Positions 38,810 to 49,198 of a stretch of 64,000 bases of DNA are shown here, in pieces; the first letter of the stretch is position 1, and each line of letters opens with the position of its first letter. A program made the position numbers and the translations under genes. The DNA is from Janthinobacterium lividum (GTDB lineage: Bacteria > Pseudomonadota > Gammaproteobacteria > Burkholderiales > Burkholderiaceae_D). The notes under the pieces were generated by a model that had not been told where the DNA came from, ran no database searches, and saw nothing but the letters and a program-made list of their open reading frames with translations. Location of the stretch: assembly GCF_023509035.1 (NCBI RefSeq), contig NZ_CP075583.1, forward strand, positions 5,766,001 through 5,830,000. Reading direction: 5' to 3'.

Positions 38810-40177
38810 TCAGTGCTCCCCGACCAGGACGGCAGCGTGGGACGCGCGCTGCGCGGCGATGAAGTCGCGGTACCACAGGGCGCTGTCCTTGAAGCTGCGC
38901 TGCTGCGTGGCGTAATCGACGTACAGCATGCCGAAGCGTTTGGCATAGCCGGAGTTCCACTCGAAGTTGTCCATCAGGCTCCAGTAGAAATAACCGCGCA
39001 CGTCGATGCCCTGCGCGATCACGGCGCGCAAGGCGTCCAGGTGCAGCCGCACGTACTCGATGCGCGCCTGGTCGTGGATCTTGCCGTCGACGGGCTTGTC
39101 GGCAACTGCCATGCCGTTTTCCGTGATGTAGACGGGCGGCAGCCGGTATTCGCGGTGCAGGCCCACGAGCAGCTCCGTCAAGCCTTGCGGGTAGGTTTCC
39201 CAGCCCATGTCGTTGACGCCCAGCTTGCATTCGGGCTTGCGCGGCGGCGTCTCGGCGCTCATGAAAGCGCGCGTGTAGTAGTTCACGCCGAGGAAATCGA
39301 TGGGCTGTTTAATATCTGTGAAATCGTTTTCAAAGATAGCTAAAGCTGAAGCGTCGACGTGTTTCAGGGCCAGGGCCGGATAGCGGCCCTTGAAGATGGC
39401 GTCCATATACCACTGCACCGAGCGCGCATATTCGAGTTCGGCCAGCTCCCGGTCCTGAGCGCTGTCGGTGGCCGGCGTGGCCGTCCACTGATTGAGCACG
39501 ATACCCAGCTTCGCGGGCGGATTGACGGCGCGCATGGCTTGCATGGCCAGGCCGTGCGACAGCAGCAGATGGTGCGACACTTGCACGGCGGCGGCCGGGT
39601 CGGCCATGCCGGGGGCGAACTGGCCCGTGCCGTGGCCCAGCACGGCCGTGCACCACGGCTCATTGTGCGTGGCGATGCTGACGACCTTGTGGCCGAAGCG
39701 GCGCGCCACCTCGGCCGCATAGGCGGCGAAGTGATAGCAGGTGGCGCGATTGAGCCAGCCGCCCTCGTCCTGCAAGGCTTGCGGCAAGTCCCAGTGGTAC
39801 AGGGTCAGATGGGCATCGAGTCCCTTGGCGGCCAGGGCGTCGAGCAGGCGCGCATAGAAATCGAAGCCCGCTTCGTTCCAGGCGCCGGAACCGGTCGGCT
39901 GCACCCTCGACCAGGACATGGAAAAGCGGTAGGCGTTTACGCCCAGGTTGGCGATCAGCTCCACGTCATCAAAGTAGCGGTGGTAATGGTCGCAGGCCAC
40001 GTCGCCATTGCTGCCGTCGATGATCTTGCCGTCCGTGTGGCTGAAGGTATCCCAGATGGACGGGCCGCGGCCATCGATGGCGGCGGCGCCCTCGATCTGG
40101 TAGGCGCTGGTGGCCACGCCCCAGGTGAAGTTGGCGGGAAAGTTGGTATCGGTGTCGTCGTTATGCATGGTGGTCAT
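38810..40177 (-). CDS. GH1 beta-glucosidase
   Basis: 455 residues, typical GH1 length. N-terminal signature FTWGVATSAYQIEGA, acid/base Glu173 in THNEPW and nucleophile Glu353 in ITENGMA, with sugar-binding WSLMDNFEW near the C terminus. No signal peptide, so it acts in the cytosol on glucosides or cellobiose-like disaccharides brought in by the ABC transporter. It lies between the permease (26 bp gap) and the ATPase gene in the same operon. Beta-galactosides and other beta-glycosides remain possible substrates. Confidence 0.92.
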   Translation of the reverse strand: MTTMHNDDTDTNFPANFTWGVATSAYQIEGAAAIDGRGPSIWDTFSHTDGKIIDGSNGDVACDHYHRYFDDVELIANLGVNAYRFSMSWSRVQPTGSGAWNEAGFDFYARLLDALAAKGLDAHLTLYHWDLPQALQDEGGWLNRATCYHFAAYAAEVARRFGHKVVSIATHNEPWCTAVLGHGTGQFAPGMADPAAAVQVSHHLLLSHGLAMQAMRAVNPPAKLGIVLNQWTATPATDSAQDRELAELEYARSVQWYMDAIFKGRYPALALKHVDASALAIFENDFTDIKQPIDFLGVNYYTRAFMSAETPPRKPECKLGVNDMGWETYPQGLTELLVGLHREYRLPPVYITENGMAVADKPVDGKIHDQARIEYVRLHLDALRAVIAQGIDVRGYFYWSLMDNFEWNSGYAKRFGMLYVDYATQQRSFKDSALWYRDFIAAQRASHAAVLVGEH

Positions 40178-40203
40178 GTCAGTGTGAGTGGATTAAGAAA
40201 GTG

Positions 40204-41022
40204 CTAGCCTTTGACGGCGCCTTGCGTGAGGCCCTCGATCAGGCGCTTCGAGGCGACAAAAAACATCAGCAGCAGCGGCAGCACGGCGATGGCGGCGCCC
40301 GTCATCAGCGCGCCCCACTCCGTATTGTTCGGCGCCTGCATGCTGCGCAGGGCCAGCGGGATCGTGTAGTTCTCTACCGAGCGCATGACGACCAGCGGCG
40401 TGATGAAATTGTTCCACGAGTTGATGAAGGTGATCAGGCCCAGGGTACCCATGGCAGGGCCGATCAGCGGCAGCACGACGCGCCAGTAGATGGCGAATTC
40501 GCCGCAGCCGTCGATGCGCGCCGCCTCGATCAGGTCCTTCGGAATCGCCGTGCCGATGTACTGGCGCATCAGGAAAATGCCCAGCGCGCCGGCCGCTCCC
40601 GGCACGTACAGGGCGCGCGGCTGGTCCAGCCATCCGAGGAAATCCATCAGCATGAAGGTCGGAATCATGTTCATGAAAGACGGGATGATCATCGACGCCA
40701 TCACCAGGGTAAACAAGGGCCGCTTGAATCGGAATTCGTACATGGCGAAGGCATAGCCGCCCAGCGAACAAAAGAACAGGGTCAATGCCGTCGTCATCAG
40801 GGCCACGTACAGGCTGATGCCGATATTGCGCCAGAACGGCAGGCGCTCCTGCAGCAGCTCGATGTTGTTCAGCAGGGCCGTGCCGAACCAGCGCGGCGGC
40901 GGCAGGCTGTAGATCTCGGCGCTCGTATGCGTGGCGAAGACGAACATGAAGTAGAACGGCGCGACCATGATCAGGGCGCCGATGGCCACCATGGCGTAGG
41001 CCGTCCAGCGGGTAGTTTTCAT
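40204..41022 (-). CDS. Sugar ABC transporter permease (MalG type)
   Basis: 272 residues with six predicted spans and the cytoplasmic EAA loop EAARIDGCGEFAIYWRVVLPLIGPA that contacts the ATPase. C terminus RLIEGLTQGAVKG is typical of this permease class. Its start overlaps the stop of the second permease by 4 bp. Inner-membrane half of the heterodimeric sugar channel. Confidence 0.92.
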   Translation of the reverse strand: MKTTRWTAYAMVAIGALIMVAPFYFMFVFATHTSAEIYSLPPPRWFGTALLNNIELLQERLPFWRNIGISLYVALMTTALTLFFCSLGGYAFAMYEFRFKRPLFTLVMASMIIPSFMNMIPTFMLMDFLGWLDQPRALYVPGAAGALGIFLMRQYIGTAIPKDLIEAARIDGCGEFAIYWRVVLPLIGPAMGTLGLITFINSWNNFITPLVVMRSVENYTIPLALRSMQAPNNTEWGALMTGAAIAVLPLLLMFFVASKRLIEGLTQGAVKG

Positions 41023-42017
41023 CGGGCCTCCTTGCGTTCGTTACGTTCATTGCGGCTGAAGATGCGGTTATTCACCCAGGTGGTGCTGGCGATGATGAGG
41101 AACAGCAGCCAGGAAATGGCCGACGCCGTGCCGAAGTCGCCCGAGGAAAACGCCGTCTTGTAGACGAAGATGGCCGTCGTCATCACCGATTGGCTCACGC
41201 CGCTCGATTCGGCCACCAGCACGAACGGTTCCTCGAACAGCTGCAGATTGCCCATGATGGTGAGCGTGACGGCCAGGTAGATCATCGGGCGCAGCTGCGG
41301 CAGGGTGATGTACCAGAATTGCTGGCGCTTCGAGGCGCCATCGATGGTAGCCGCTTCATACAAATCCTTGGGGATGACCTGCAACGCGGACAGATACAGC
41401 ACCAGATTCCAGCCCAGGTAGCGCCAGAAAATGACGAAGGCGACGGCCGGCTTGATGAACAGCGAGCTGCCCAGCCAGTCGATCGATTCGGCAGGGAACA
41501 GACCGCCCACCAGCGGCAGGCTGGCGCACCACTGGATCAGCACATTGATCTGGCCATAGTCGCGCGAGAACAGGGTGTTGAAGACCATGGCGATGGCCAC
41601 GCTGGAGGTGATGAACGGTAAAAAGTAAATGCCGATCACCAGGTTGCGCGAGCGTTTGAAACTGTTGTGGATGAAGGCTGCCAGCGGAATGGCGACCAGG
41701 TGCTGCGGCACGCCCGAGGCCAGCGCCAGCCAGACGGTATTGCCCAGCGAGCGCAGGAACCACGGATCGCTCAAGGCGTACTTGTAGTTATCCAGTCCCA
41801 CCCACTGCATGGCTTCCACGCCGCTGGCCGCTTCCCATTGGTTGAACGACAGGTAGATGGAAAACAGCAGCGGGAACAGGCTGAAGACGGCGAACAGGAT
41901 GAAGAAGGGGCTGATGAAAATGTATGGCGCCCACTTCTTCATGTTGAAGCGTTTCCTGGCGGGCCTCGCTGCTGCATCAGCGGGCGCACCCTCGGTACAA
42001 GGCATGGAGGTAGTCAT
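41019..42017 (-). CDS. Sugar ABC transporter permease (MalF type)
   Basis: 332 residues: a cytoplasmic Arg/Lys-rich start (AARPARKRFNMKKWAPYIF), then six spans, and the EAA loop YEAATIDGASKRQQFWYITLPQL. FLFPLLFSIYLSF-like first span and WVNNR end are family features. It begins 7 bp after the binding-protein stop and overlaps the partner permease. Forms the inner-membrane channel for the sugar delivered by the binding protein. Confidence 0.92.
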   Translation of the reverse strand: MTTSMPCTEGAPADAAARPARKRFNMKKWAPYIFISPFFILFAVFSLFPLLFSIYLSFNQWEAASGVEAMQWVGLDNYKYALSDPWFLRSLGNTVWLALASGVPQHLVAIPLAAFIHNSFKRSRNLVIGIYFLPFITSSVAIAMVFNTLFSRDYGQINVLIQWCASLPLVGGLFPAESIDWLGSSLFIKPAVAFVIFWRYLGWNLVLYLSALQVIPKDLYEAATIDGASKRQQFWYITLPQLRPMIYLAVTLTIMGNLQLFEEPFVLVAESSGVSQSVMTTAIFVYKTAFSSGDFGTASAISWLLFLIIASTTWVNNRIFSRNERNERKEAR

Positions 42018-42024
42018 GCTGCTC

Positions 42025-43314
42025 CTAGCGCCGCGCGCGGTGAGTGATCAGGGCCTTGGCGTCGGCCAGGGCCGTCTTGATATCCTTGTTTTGCGCCAGC
42101 ACGCTTTCCAGTTCCATGTTGACGATGTCGCGCGCCACGGCGTCGAACTTGTCGACGCGGATGACGGGGATTTTCGCCGCCGTGTCGCGCGCCAGCAAGC
42201 GCGTCTTCTGGCCGCCGAAGTACGGCTGCGGCTCGTCCATCATCGGATCCGCATACGCCGCCTTGAGGGCCGGGAAGGCGCCAATCTCTTTGAGCGAGTG
42301 CAGCTGGATATCCTTGTTGACGGTCATGAACTTGATGAATTCCCAGGCCTGGGTTTTATTCGCCGCCTTTTTCGGAATGCCGTAGAAGGAGCCGCCGTAG
42401 GACGCCAGCGCGCCGGCCGGCAGGTTCGCCGCGCGCCACTGACCTTTGGAGTCGGGCGCCAGCCACTTGGCCAGGTGGCCACTGAGCCAGGAACCCATCA
42501 TCTGGCTGGCCACCTTGTCGCGCTTGAAGCCTTCGGCCCACTCGCCCGTCCAGGCCACGGTGCGCGCATCGATGCCCGCCACCCGCGCCGCCTTGGCCAA
42601 CTCGAACGCTTTCACGAAGCGCGGCGAGTCGACCAGCACCTGCCCCTTGTCGCCAAAGTAAATGCCTTCGCCGTCTTTCAGGTTGGCGCGGATAACAATG
42701 TCGGCCAGGTCGCTGGCGCCGGCCAACAGATAGGTGCCGGTGGCGGCCTTGAGCTTCTTGCCGGCGGCAATGTACGACTCCCACGAGGCCGTCAGGTCGG
42801 CCTCCTTGATGCCCGCCTTGTCCATCAAGTCCTTGCGGTAGAACAGGGTGCCCGGTCCCAGGTCGGCCGGCATGGCGCCCAGGGTGCCGCGCGAACTGGT
42901 CGCCTGCACGAAGGTGAACGGCACGAACTGGGCGCGGTACTGCCCTGCCCCGTAAGGCGGCTGCAGCAAATCTTCCATGCCCTTCGATTCGGCGAAGCTG
43001 CCGACATAACGGAAATCGATGGCCATCACATCGGGCAGGCGCGCGCCGGCCGCCAGCGCCGTCGTCATCGAGTTATGGTGGTCGTCGATCTGCAGGCTGA
43101 CCAGCTTGACCTTCACTTGCGGGTACAGCTTTTCCCACAGGGGCAAGGCCGTCTTGACGGCGCGGTCCAGGTCGGGGAACGAGGCGACGGTAATCGTGGC
43201 GGGGGCCAGCGCCGGCAGGGCTGCAGCCGGCGGGACGGCTGCGGGCGCGGCGGCCACGCCAAAGGCCAGGGTCAGCGCTGCCAGCGGGGCGGCGCCAAGG
43301 ATGCTTGACTTCAT
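42025..43314 (-). CDS. Periplasmic sugar-binding protein of the ABC transporter
   Basis: 429 residues. A signal peptide (MKSSILGAAPLAALTLAFGVAAAP) and an Ala/Pro-rich linker precede a family-1 extracellular binding domain: ITVASFPDLDRAVKTALPLWEKLYPQVKV, LPDVMAIDFRYVGSF, LFYRKDLMDKAGI and KTQAWEFIKFMT. First gene of the sugar operon, with three LacI-type palindromes in the 394 bp between it and the divergent regulator gene. Apart from those palindromes and the two promoters they imply, I see nothing else in that gap. Confidence 0.9.
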   Translation of the reverse strand: MKSSILGAAPLAALTLAFGVAAAPAAVPPAAALPALAPATITVASFPDLDRAVKTALPLWEKLYPQVKVKLVSLQIDDHHNSMTTALAAGARLPDVMAIDFRYVGSFAESKGMEDLLQPPYGAGQYRAQFVPFTFVQATSSRGTLGAMPADLGPGTLFYRKDLMDKAGIKEADLTASWESYIAAGKKLKAATGTYLLAGASDLADIVIRANLKDGEGIYFGDKGQVLVDSPRFVKAFELAKAARVAGIDARTVAWTGEWAEGFKRDKVASQMMGSWLSGHLAKWLAPDSKGQWRAANLPAGALASYGGSFYGIPKKAANKTQAWEFIKFMTVNKDIQLHSLKEIGAFPALKAAYADPMMDEPQPYFGGQKTRLLARDTAAKIPVIRVDKFDAVARDIVNMELESVLAQNKDIKTALADAKALITHRARR

Positions 43315-43348
43315 TATTTCATCTCCGTTTATTGAGCGTCTTCTATCT

Positions 43349-43362
43349 TGAAAACGTTTTCA
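43349..43362. promoter_or_regulatory. LacI-family operator 1 (sugar operon)
   Basis: Perfect palindrome TGAAAACGTTTTCA, 35 bp upstream of the binding-protein start, with the central CG pair typical of LacI/GalR sites. Confidence 0.85.
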
Positions 43363-43516
43363 CAACATGCTTCCATTTAACACCGCAAAGAAATGCAAGT
43401 CAACCGAAAAAGTTGTCATTTTTATTGAGGGCAGCATTGCAGTAGGCGCGCCATGGCGCGTGTTCTCCTATGAGAAAGGCGAAAATACGGGCCGTCGGGC
43501 TTGCTGTTGTTTTTTG

Positions 43517-43530
43517 TGAAAACGTTTTCA
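43517..43530. promoter_or_regulatory. LacI-family operator 2 (sugar operon)
   Basis: Second identical TGAAAACGTTTTCA palindrome, 168 bp from operator 1, a distance that would allow looping. Confidence 0.85.
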
Positions 43531-43654
43531 TAAATAGCTTGGCTTAGCGCAGTTGCCGAGGTGCGCCAGCGCGCAAGCTGACGTGCACGGCCAACAATAT
43601 GTCGGGTTGCGCCCACCCTGGGGGCGTTATCGGCCATTTATGGTAATCTTTCGA

Positions 43655-43668
43655 TGAAAAGGTTTTCA
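43655..43668. promoter_or_regulatory. LacI-family operator 3, near the regulator gene
   Basis: TGAAAAGGTTTTCA, the same half-sites with centre GG instead of CG, 41 bp before the lacI-like start; suggests autoregulation. Confidence 0.75.
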
Positions 43669-43708
43669 GAACACTGACAACCAGCCATCTTGATACCCAG
43701 GAATCACC

Positions 43709-44727
43709 TTGAACGATAGCGCCCACGCTGCTCCCCCTCCACCCTGCTCGACGTGGCCCGCCAGGCCGGCGTGTCCCCCAGCACCGTTTCGCGCATCCTG
43801 AATGGCACGGCCAGGGTGTCCGACGACAAGCGCGACGCCGTGCTGGCGGCGATTGCGCACATGAATTTCGCGCCGAACCAGATGGCGCAGGGATTGAAAA
43901 AAGGCCGCTCGATGACCGTCGGCATCGTGGTGCAGGATATTTCCAGCCCCTTCTTCGACGAAAGCCTGCGCGGCGTGGACGATGGCTTGAAAGACACGGG
44001 CTATGCGTCCGTCATCGTCAGCGGGCACTGGAATGCGCAGGAGGAAGCCGACCGCATCCGTTTGCTGCTGGCGAGAAAAGTTGACGGCATCATCCTGCTG
44101 TCGGGGCGCATCTCGGACGAGAGCGTGCTCGATTTCTCGCAGCAGCGGCCCATCGTTTCGACGGGCCGCGCGCTGGCGACGAAAAGCGCCATTGGCTTCA
44201 AACTCGACAATGAATACGGCGCCTACCTGGCCGTGCGCCACCTGGTGGAACTGGGCCACCGCCGCATCGCCTTTGTTGCCGGTCCAGCCAACAACACGGA
44301 TGCGGCCGAGCGCCTGACGGGCTACCAGCGCGCGCTGCGCGAAGCAGACATCGCCATCGATCCGAAGCTGATGGTGGAAGGAGATTTCCACGAGGCAAGC
44401 GGAATGCTGGCCATGAACCATTTATTTGATACGCAGCAGCAATTTAGCGCCGTCTTCGCCGCCAACGACCTGTCCGCCTATGGCGTGCGCCTGTGCCTGT
44501 ACCGCAAGGGCATCCGCGTGCCCGACGATATCTCGCTCGTCGGTTTCGATGACTTGCCCGGCTCGTCCTACACGACGCCACCGCTGACGACCATCCACCA
44601 GCCCCTGTACGACATCGGCCGCATCGCCACCGAAGCGCTGCTGGGCCTGATCAATGGCGAAGCCGTGCAGGCGGCCATTCCGCCACTGGAACTCATCGTA
44701 CGCGAGACCACCCGCCGCATCCGCTGA
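43709..44727 (+). CDS. LacI-family regulator of the beta-glucoside operon (one apparent frameshift at the start)
   Basis: About 339 residues when reconstructed. Helix-turn-helix [21 protein letters not shown] with the following [17 protein letters not shown], then a periplasmic-binding-protein-like sensor domain ([55 protein letters not shown]). TTG 43709 has AGGA 6 bp upstream, but its frame passes into nonsense at the C run 43733-43737; adding one C joins it to the helix-turn-helix. In the latter frame there is a stop at 43717 and no start before the DNA-binding helix. Divergent from the sugar operon and surely its repressor. Confidence 0.85.
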
Positions 44728-44939
44728 GGCTTGCGGTTGGGAACTTTTCCGACCGATTCAGGCGAAACGAGAATCACTACGCCAACGACATCCGCGACGC
44801 ATGCGGGAATCTGCAGCAATGGCGCATCCGCTTTACAATAGTGGCTCGTTCAGCAAGAATGCCTGCTTCAAGCAAGCTTGGCTCAACCCTCCGGCCACAG
44901 GCTGGAAGACTCCGAACACTCACCACAAAGGGACATCAC

Positions 44940-45518
44940 ATGGAACATACTCTGCCACCACTGCCGTATGAAATGGACGCTCTGGCGCCGCATATTTCGA
45001 AAGAAACCCTGGAATACCACTATGCCAAGCATCACCAGGCGTATGTCACCAACTTGAACAACCTGATCAAGGGCACCGAGTTCGAGAACCTGTCGCTGGA
45101 AGAAATCATCAAGAAATCGTCGGGCGGCATCTTCAACAATGCAGCGCAAGTATGGAACCACACCTTCTACTGGAACGGCATGAAGCCGGCCGGCGGCGGC
45201 GCGCCTACGGGTGCCGTGGCTGACGCGATCAACGCCAAATGGTCGTCGTTCGACAAGTTCAAGGAAGAATTCACCAAATCGTGCGTGGGCAACTTCGGTT
45301 CGGGCTGGACTTGGCTGGTGCAAAAAGCCGACGGCTCCGTCGACATCGTCAACACCTCGAACGCCGGCTGCCCGCTGACCACCGGCGACAAGCCGCTGCT
45401 GACCTGCGACGTCTGGGAACACGCCTACTACATCGACTACCGCAACCTGCGCGCCAAGTACGTGGAAACGTTCTGGGGCCTGGTCAACTGGGAATTCGTT
45501 GCCAAGAACTTCGCGTAA
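44940..45518 (+). CDS. sodB: Superoxide dismutase [Fe]
   Basis: 192 residues from ATG 44940. N-terminal [36 protein letters not shown] with ligand His residues, [11 protein letters not shown] (second His), FGSGWTWLV and [20 protein letters not shown] carrying the Asp and third His. Residues around the metal ([11 protein letters not shown]) favour iron over manganese. Cytosolic removal of superoxide. Preceded by GGGA and followed by a strong terminator. In related Burkholderiales sodB is normally next to xseA; here the sugar locus lies between. Confidence 0.95.
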   Translation: MEHTLPPLPYEMDALAPHISKETLEYHYAKHHQAYVTNLNNLIKGTEFENLSLEEIIKKSSGGIFNNAAQVWNHTFYWNGMKPAGGGAPTGAVADAINAKWSSFDKFKEEFTKSCVGNFGSGWTWLVQKADGSVDIVNTSNAGCPLTTGDKPLLTCDVWEHAYYIDYRNLRAKYVETFWGLVNWEFVAKNFA

Positions 45519-45586
45519 GCGCGGCTTCCTGTCAACGTAACAGGGGGCGCCAGCGGCATACGCCGCTGCGGCGCCACCCGAAATAA

Positions 45587-45619
45587 AGCCTGCGCCGCCC
45601 CGCGCAGGCTTTTTTTTTT
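45587..45619 (+). terminator. Rho-independent terminator of sodB
   Basis: AGCCTGCGC-CGCCCC-GCGCAGGCT stem of 9 bp followed by ten T residues, 70 bp past the stop. Confidence 0.92.
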
Positions 45620-45679
45620 GCCTGCTGAAAGGCGAGGCGCTGCGCTACAATCAGCATCCCGCCACCCCGCCCTGCCCCG

Positions 45680-48651
45680 ATGTCCGCTCATTTGCTGCGC
45701 CGCCTGTTGCTTTTGCCCCTGCTGGCGTGCCACCTGCACGCGTGCGCGGCCGCGCCATCACCCCTGCTGTCCGACTACACCCACAACGCCTGGGGCGCCT
45801 TGCAAGGCGCGCCCGTCGATGTGCTGAAATTCGCCCAGGGCCAGGATGGCTGGCTGTGGATCGCCACGGCCACCGGCTTGTACCGCTACGATGGCGTGCG
45901 CTTCGACCGCGTCGACAGCGTGTACGGCCACCGCTTGCCGTCGAGCAATGTGCTGGGCCTGGCCACGCCGTCGGACGGCGCCGTGTGGGTCGGCTACCGC
46001 CTCGGCGGCGTCAGCGTCTTTCGCCAGGGTGGCGCGCGCACCTACAGGGAAGCGGACGGCTTGCCGTCGGGCGCCGTGTTCCATATCGAGGCAGCGCCCG
46101 ACGGCGCCATCTGGGTCGGCACGCGCGATGGCGCGGCGCGCCTGGCGCCGGGTGCGGACCGCTTCGTCGCGCAGGCCGCCAACGTGGGCCTGCCCGACAA
46201 GCGCGTGTACCAGATCCTGTTCGGGCGCGACGGCACGCAATGGATGGGCACCATGCATGGCGTGTATTTCAGGAAGCCGGGCCAGACGCGCTTTTCCCAT
46301 GCCTGGCCGCGCACCATGCTCACCAGCATGGACGAAGCGCCCGATGGCGCCATCTGGGCCGTCGACAGCCAGAGCAATTACTACCGCGTGCGCACCAGCG
46401 CGCCGCGCGGCGATGCGCCCATGCGGCCCGACGCCAGGGGCAACAGCATCCGCTTCGACCGCGCCGGCACCATGTGGCTGATGCAGCCCGATGGCATTGA
46501 ACGCAAGTTTGACCCTTCCGGCCCCAGCCTGCCGGCCCAGCGCCTGACGCGCCAGAACGGCATCAGCGGCCCGCTGCCGCAAACGTCGTTCCAGGACCGC
46601 GAAGGCAATCTGTGGTTCGGCACTTCGACCGGCCTGGACCGGCTGCGGCCGAACCGCCTGCAGACCTTGCCCGTCGCCGTGCCCTTCGACCATCCCGGCA
46701 TGCTGCCGGGACCCGATGGCGATGTGTGGATCGGCGACTACGTGGGCGACGTGCGCAGCTTTACCGCCGACGGGGTGAAAAAGTGATCTTGCAAGGGGCG
46801 CTGGCGGCCAGCCACTGGGCGCCCGACGGCACACTATGGCTGGGCAACGAGCGGGAACTGCACCACCGCGCGCGTAACGGCGCCATGACGCGCGTGGTGC
46901 CGCCCGTGCTGGGACTCGATCCGCAGGCGCTGCAGCAAGACCACTCGGGCGCCCTGTGGGCCTCGTTTTCCGGCGGCGGCCTGTTTCGCCTGAGCGGCGG
47001 AAAATGGATCGCGAACGGCGGCCTGTCCGGCCTGCCGGCGGTGCTGACCACGGCCATGGCGATCGATGGCGCCGGCACCGTCTGGCTGGGCCATGCCGAC
47101 AATACGCTCAGCCTGGTGGCCGATGGCCAGCGCGCGGGCGCCGTCAGGCGACTCGGCGCTCCCGAAGGCCTGCAAGTAGGCACCGTGCTGCAGCTGTACC
47201 GCGATGGCGAGGCGATGTGGGCCGGCGGCGAAAACGGCGTGGCCCTGTACCGCTCCGGCCGTTTCCACACCTTGCGCGGTGCGCACGGCGCAGCGTTTCG
47301 CGGCGTGTCGGGCATCGTGCGCATGCCGGACGGCGACCTGTGGCTGCATGGCGCGGACGGCATCGACCATATCGGCGGCGCCAGCCTGGCAGCGTGGATG
47401 CGGGACGGCAGCGCCGTCGTCTCGGAACGCTTCGACGCGCTCGACGGCTTGCAGGGCCATGCTTCGCAGCTGCGCCCTGTTCCTTCGCTGATCCATGCGC
47501 CCGATGGCAAGCTGTGGTTTTCCACCTCGGCCACCATCGCCATGCTCGACCCACTGCATATCCGCCGCAATCGCCTGCCGCCGCCCGTGCAAATCCACAG
47601 CTTGCTGGCCGATGGCGTGCGTTACGCCCTGGGCGATGGCAAGCCGCAGCACCTGCCGCAAGGCAGCAAGAACCTGCAGATCGGCTTCACGGCCCTGAGC
47701 CTGTCGATGCCGGAACGCGTGCGCCTGCGCTACCGGCTGGCGGGCGTGGACGCGGGCTGGCAGGAAGCGGTGGGACGCCGTGATGCGTACTACACCAATC
47801 TTGCGCCCGGCAACTACCGCTTCGACGTCACGGCCGCCAACGAAGACGGCGTCTGGAACACGCAGGGAGCAGGACTCGACATCGTCATCGCGCCCGCCTT
47901 CGTGCAAACGCCGTGGTTCGTGGTGCTGCTGGCGCTGGGCGCCGCGCTGCTGCTGTATGGCGGCTATGTGCTGCGCATCCGCCACCTGACGCGCAATATG
48001 CAGGAACGGCTGCAGGAACGCTTGCAGGAACGCCTGGCGGAACGCTCGCGCATCGCCCGTTCGCTGCACGATACCCTGCTGCAAAGCGTCCAGGGCCTGA
48101 TCCTGTCCTTCCATGCGCATGCGGACATGCTGCCCAAGGGCACGCGCGAACGGGCGCGCCTCGATAGCACCCTCAACCTGGCCGACCAACTGCTGATCGA
48201 AGGCCGCGACCAGATCATGGACTTGCGCGCCTCGGCCGAACCCGACGAACTGCGGCTGGCGCTGCAGCAATTTGGCAAGGGCCTGGCCGAGCACCGCGCG
48301 CACGCCTTTACGGTGCATGTCAGCGGCACCTGCCGGCGCCTGCAGCCGCGCGTGCATGACGAGATCTATGCCATCGCGCGCGAAGCACTGTTCAACGCCT
48401 CGCGCTATGCCGAGGCGGCAAACATCGTGCTGGAACTCGACTATGCGGACCAGACATTCACCCTGCGCGTGCGCGACGACGGCTGCGGCCTCGATGACGC
48501 CGTGGCGCAAACGGGCCAGCGGCCCGGCCACTGGGGCCTGGTCGGCATGCGCGAGCGCGCCGCCGGCATCGGGGCCAGTCTGCGCATCGACAGCCGGCCC
48601 GGCGCCGGCACGCAGATCGAAGTGAGCGTGCCGGGCCGTCTAGCCTACTGA
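45680..48651 (+). CDS. Propeller-type sensor histidine kinase, NarL-partner class (one apparent frameshift)
   Basis: About 991 residues after restoring one base. Signal peptide (LLLPLLACHLHACAAAP), two periplasmic propellers of repeats like WLWIATATGLYRYDG and IWVGTRDGAARL, a Y_Y_Y domain (RYRLAGVDAGWQEAVG), one membrane span (FVVLLALGAALLLYGGYVL), HisKA_3 with phosphoacceptor His in RIARSLHDTLLQSVQG, and HATPase (REALFNASRYAEA, DDGCGLDD, GLVGMRERAAGIGA). The first half stops after DGVKK at 46788, and the second half runs in the neighbouring frame; one extra A in the run 46778-46782 joins them without a stop. No response regulator gene is adjacent. Ligand unknown. Confidence 0.82.
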
Positions 48652-48768
48652 CGGCGCTGGCGGACGCGCCCGCAAGCGTCCGCGGCCACGACGGGAAGTG
48701 TTGTACGATGCGCAAGAGCGCTGCCTTGCTCAACGACTCTAACCCCCACCATTTCCAGAAAGCCCGCC

Positions 48769-49140
48769 ATGAAAAAATGCATCCTTGCCCTGCTCGTGTT
48801 TGCCTCCGGTTCCGCCTTTGCCAACTCGGCTTGCGACACGCCGCGCAACGACTTCGACGGCCTGTACTGCCTCAACAAGGTGTACCAGGAAGCGGACAAG
48901 GAACTCAACGCCAACTACAAGAAACTTAGCTCCCAGCTCGATGCCGGCGGCAAGCAAAAGCTGAAATCGGGTCAGCTTTCCTGGATCAGCGAGCGCAACG
49001 AGCGATGCTCGAAAAAGGATGGCTCGGGCTTCTATGTGAACCTCGATTGCGCCACGCGCACCACCATCGAACGCGCGCAATTCCTGCAGGACCGCGTGCG
49101 CGAATGCGTGAGCGCCGGCTGCCAGAACAGCAAACTGTGA
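48769..49140 (+). CDS. LprI-family (DUF1311) secreted protein
   Basis: 123 residues. Signal peptide MKKCILALLVFASGSAFA, then the four-helix-like LprI region: ACDTPRNDFDGLYCLNKVYQEADKELNANYKKL, QKLKSGQLSWISERNERC and CATRTTIERAQFLQDRV. Six Cys in the mature part suggest three disulfides. Family members bind or inhibit lysozyme in some bacteria; others have no known role. Not clearly in an operon with the kinase 117 bp upstream. Confidence 0.82.
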   Translation: MKKCILALLVFASGSAFANSACDTPRNDFDGLYCLNKVYQEADKELNANYKKLSSQLDAGGKQKLKSGQLSWISERNERCSKKDGSGFYVNLDCATRTTIERAQFLQDRVRECVSAGCQNSKL

Positions 49141-49198
49141 GCTGAACCTGCGCGCCATGGCCGCTCCCCACAGGGGCTCACGCCACTACCAAACCGGC

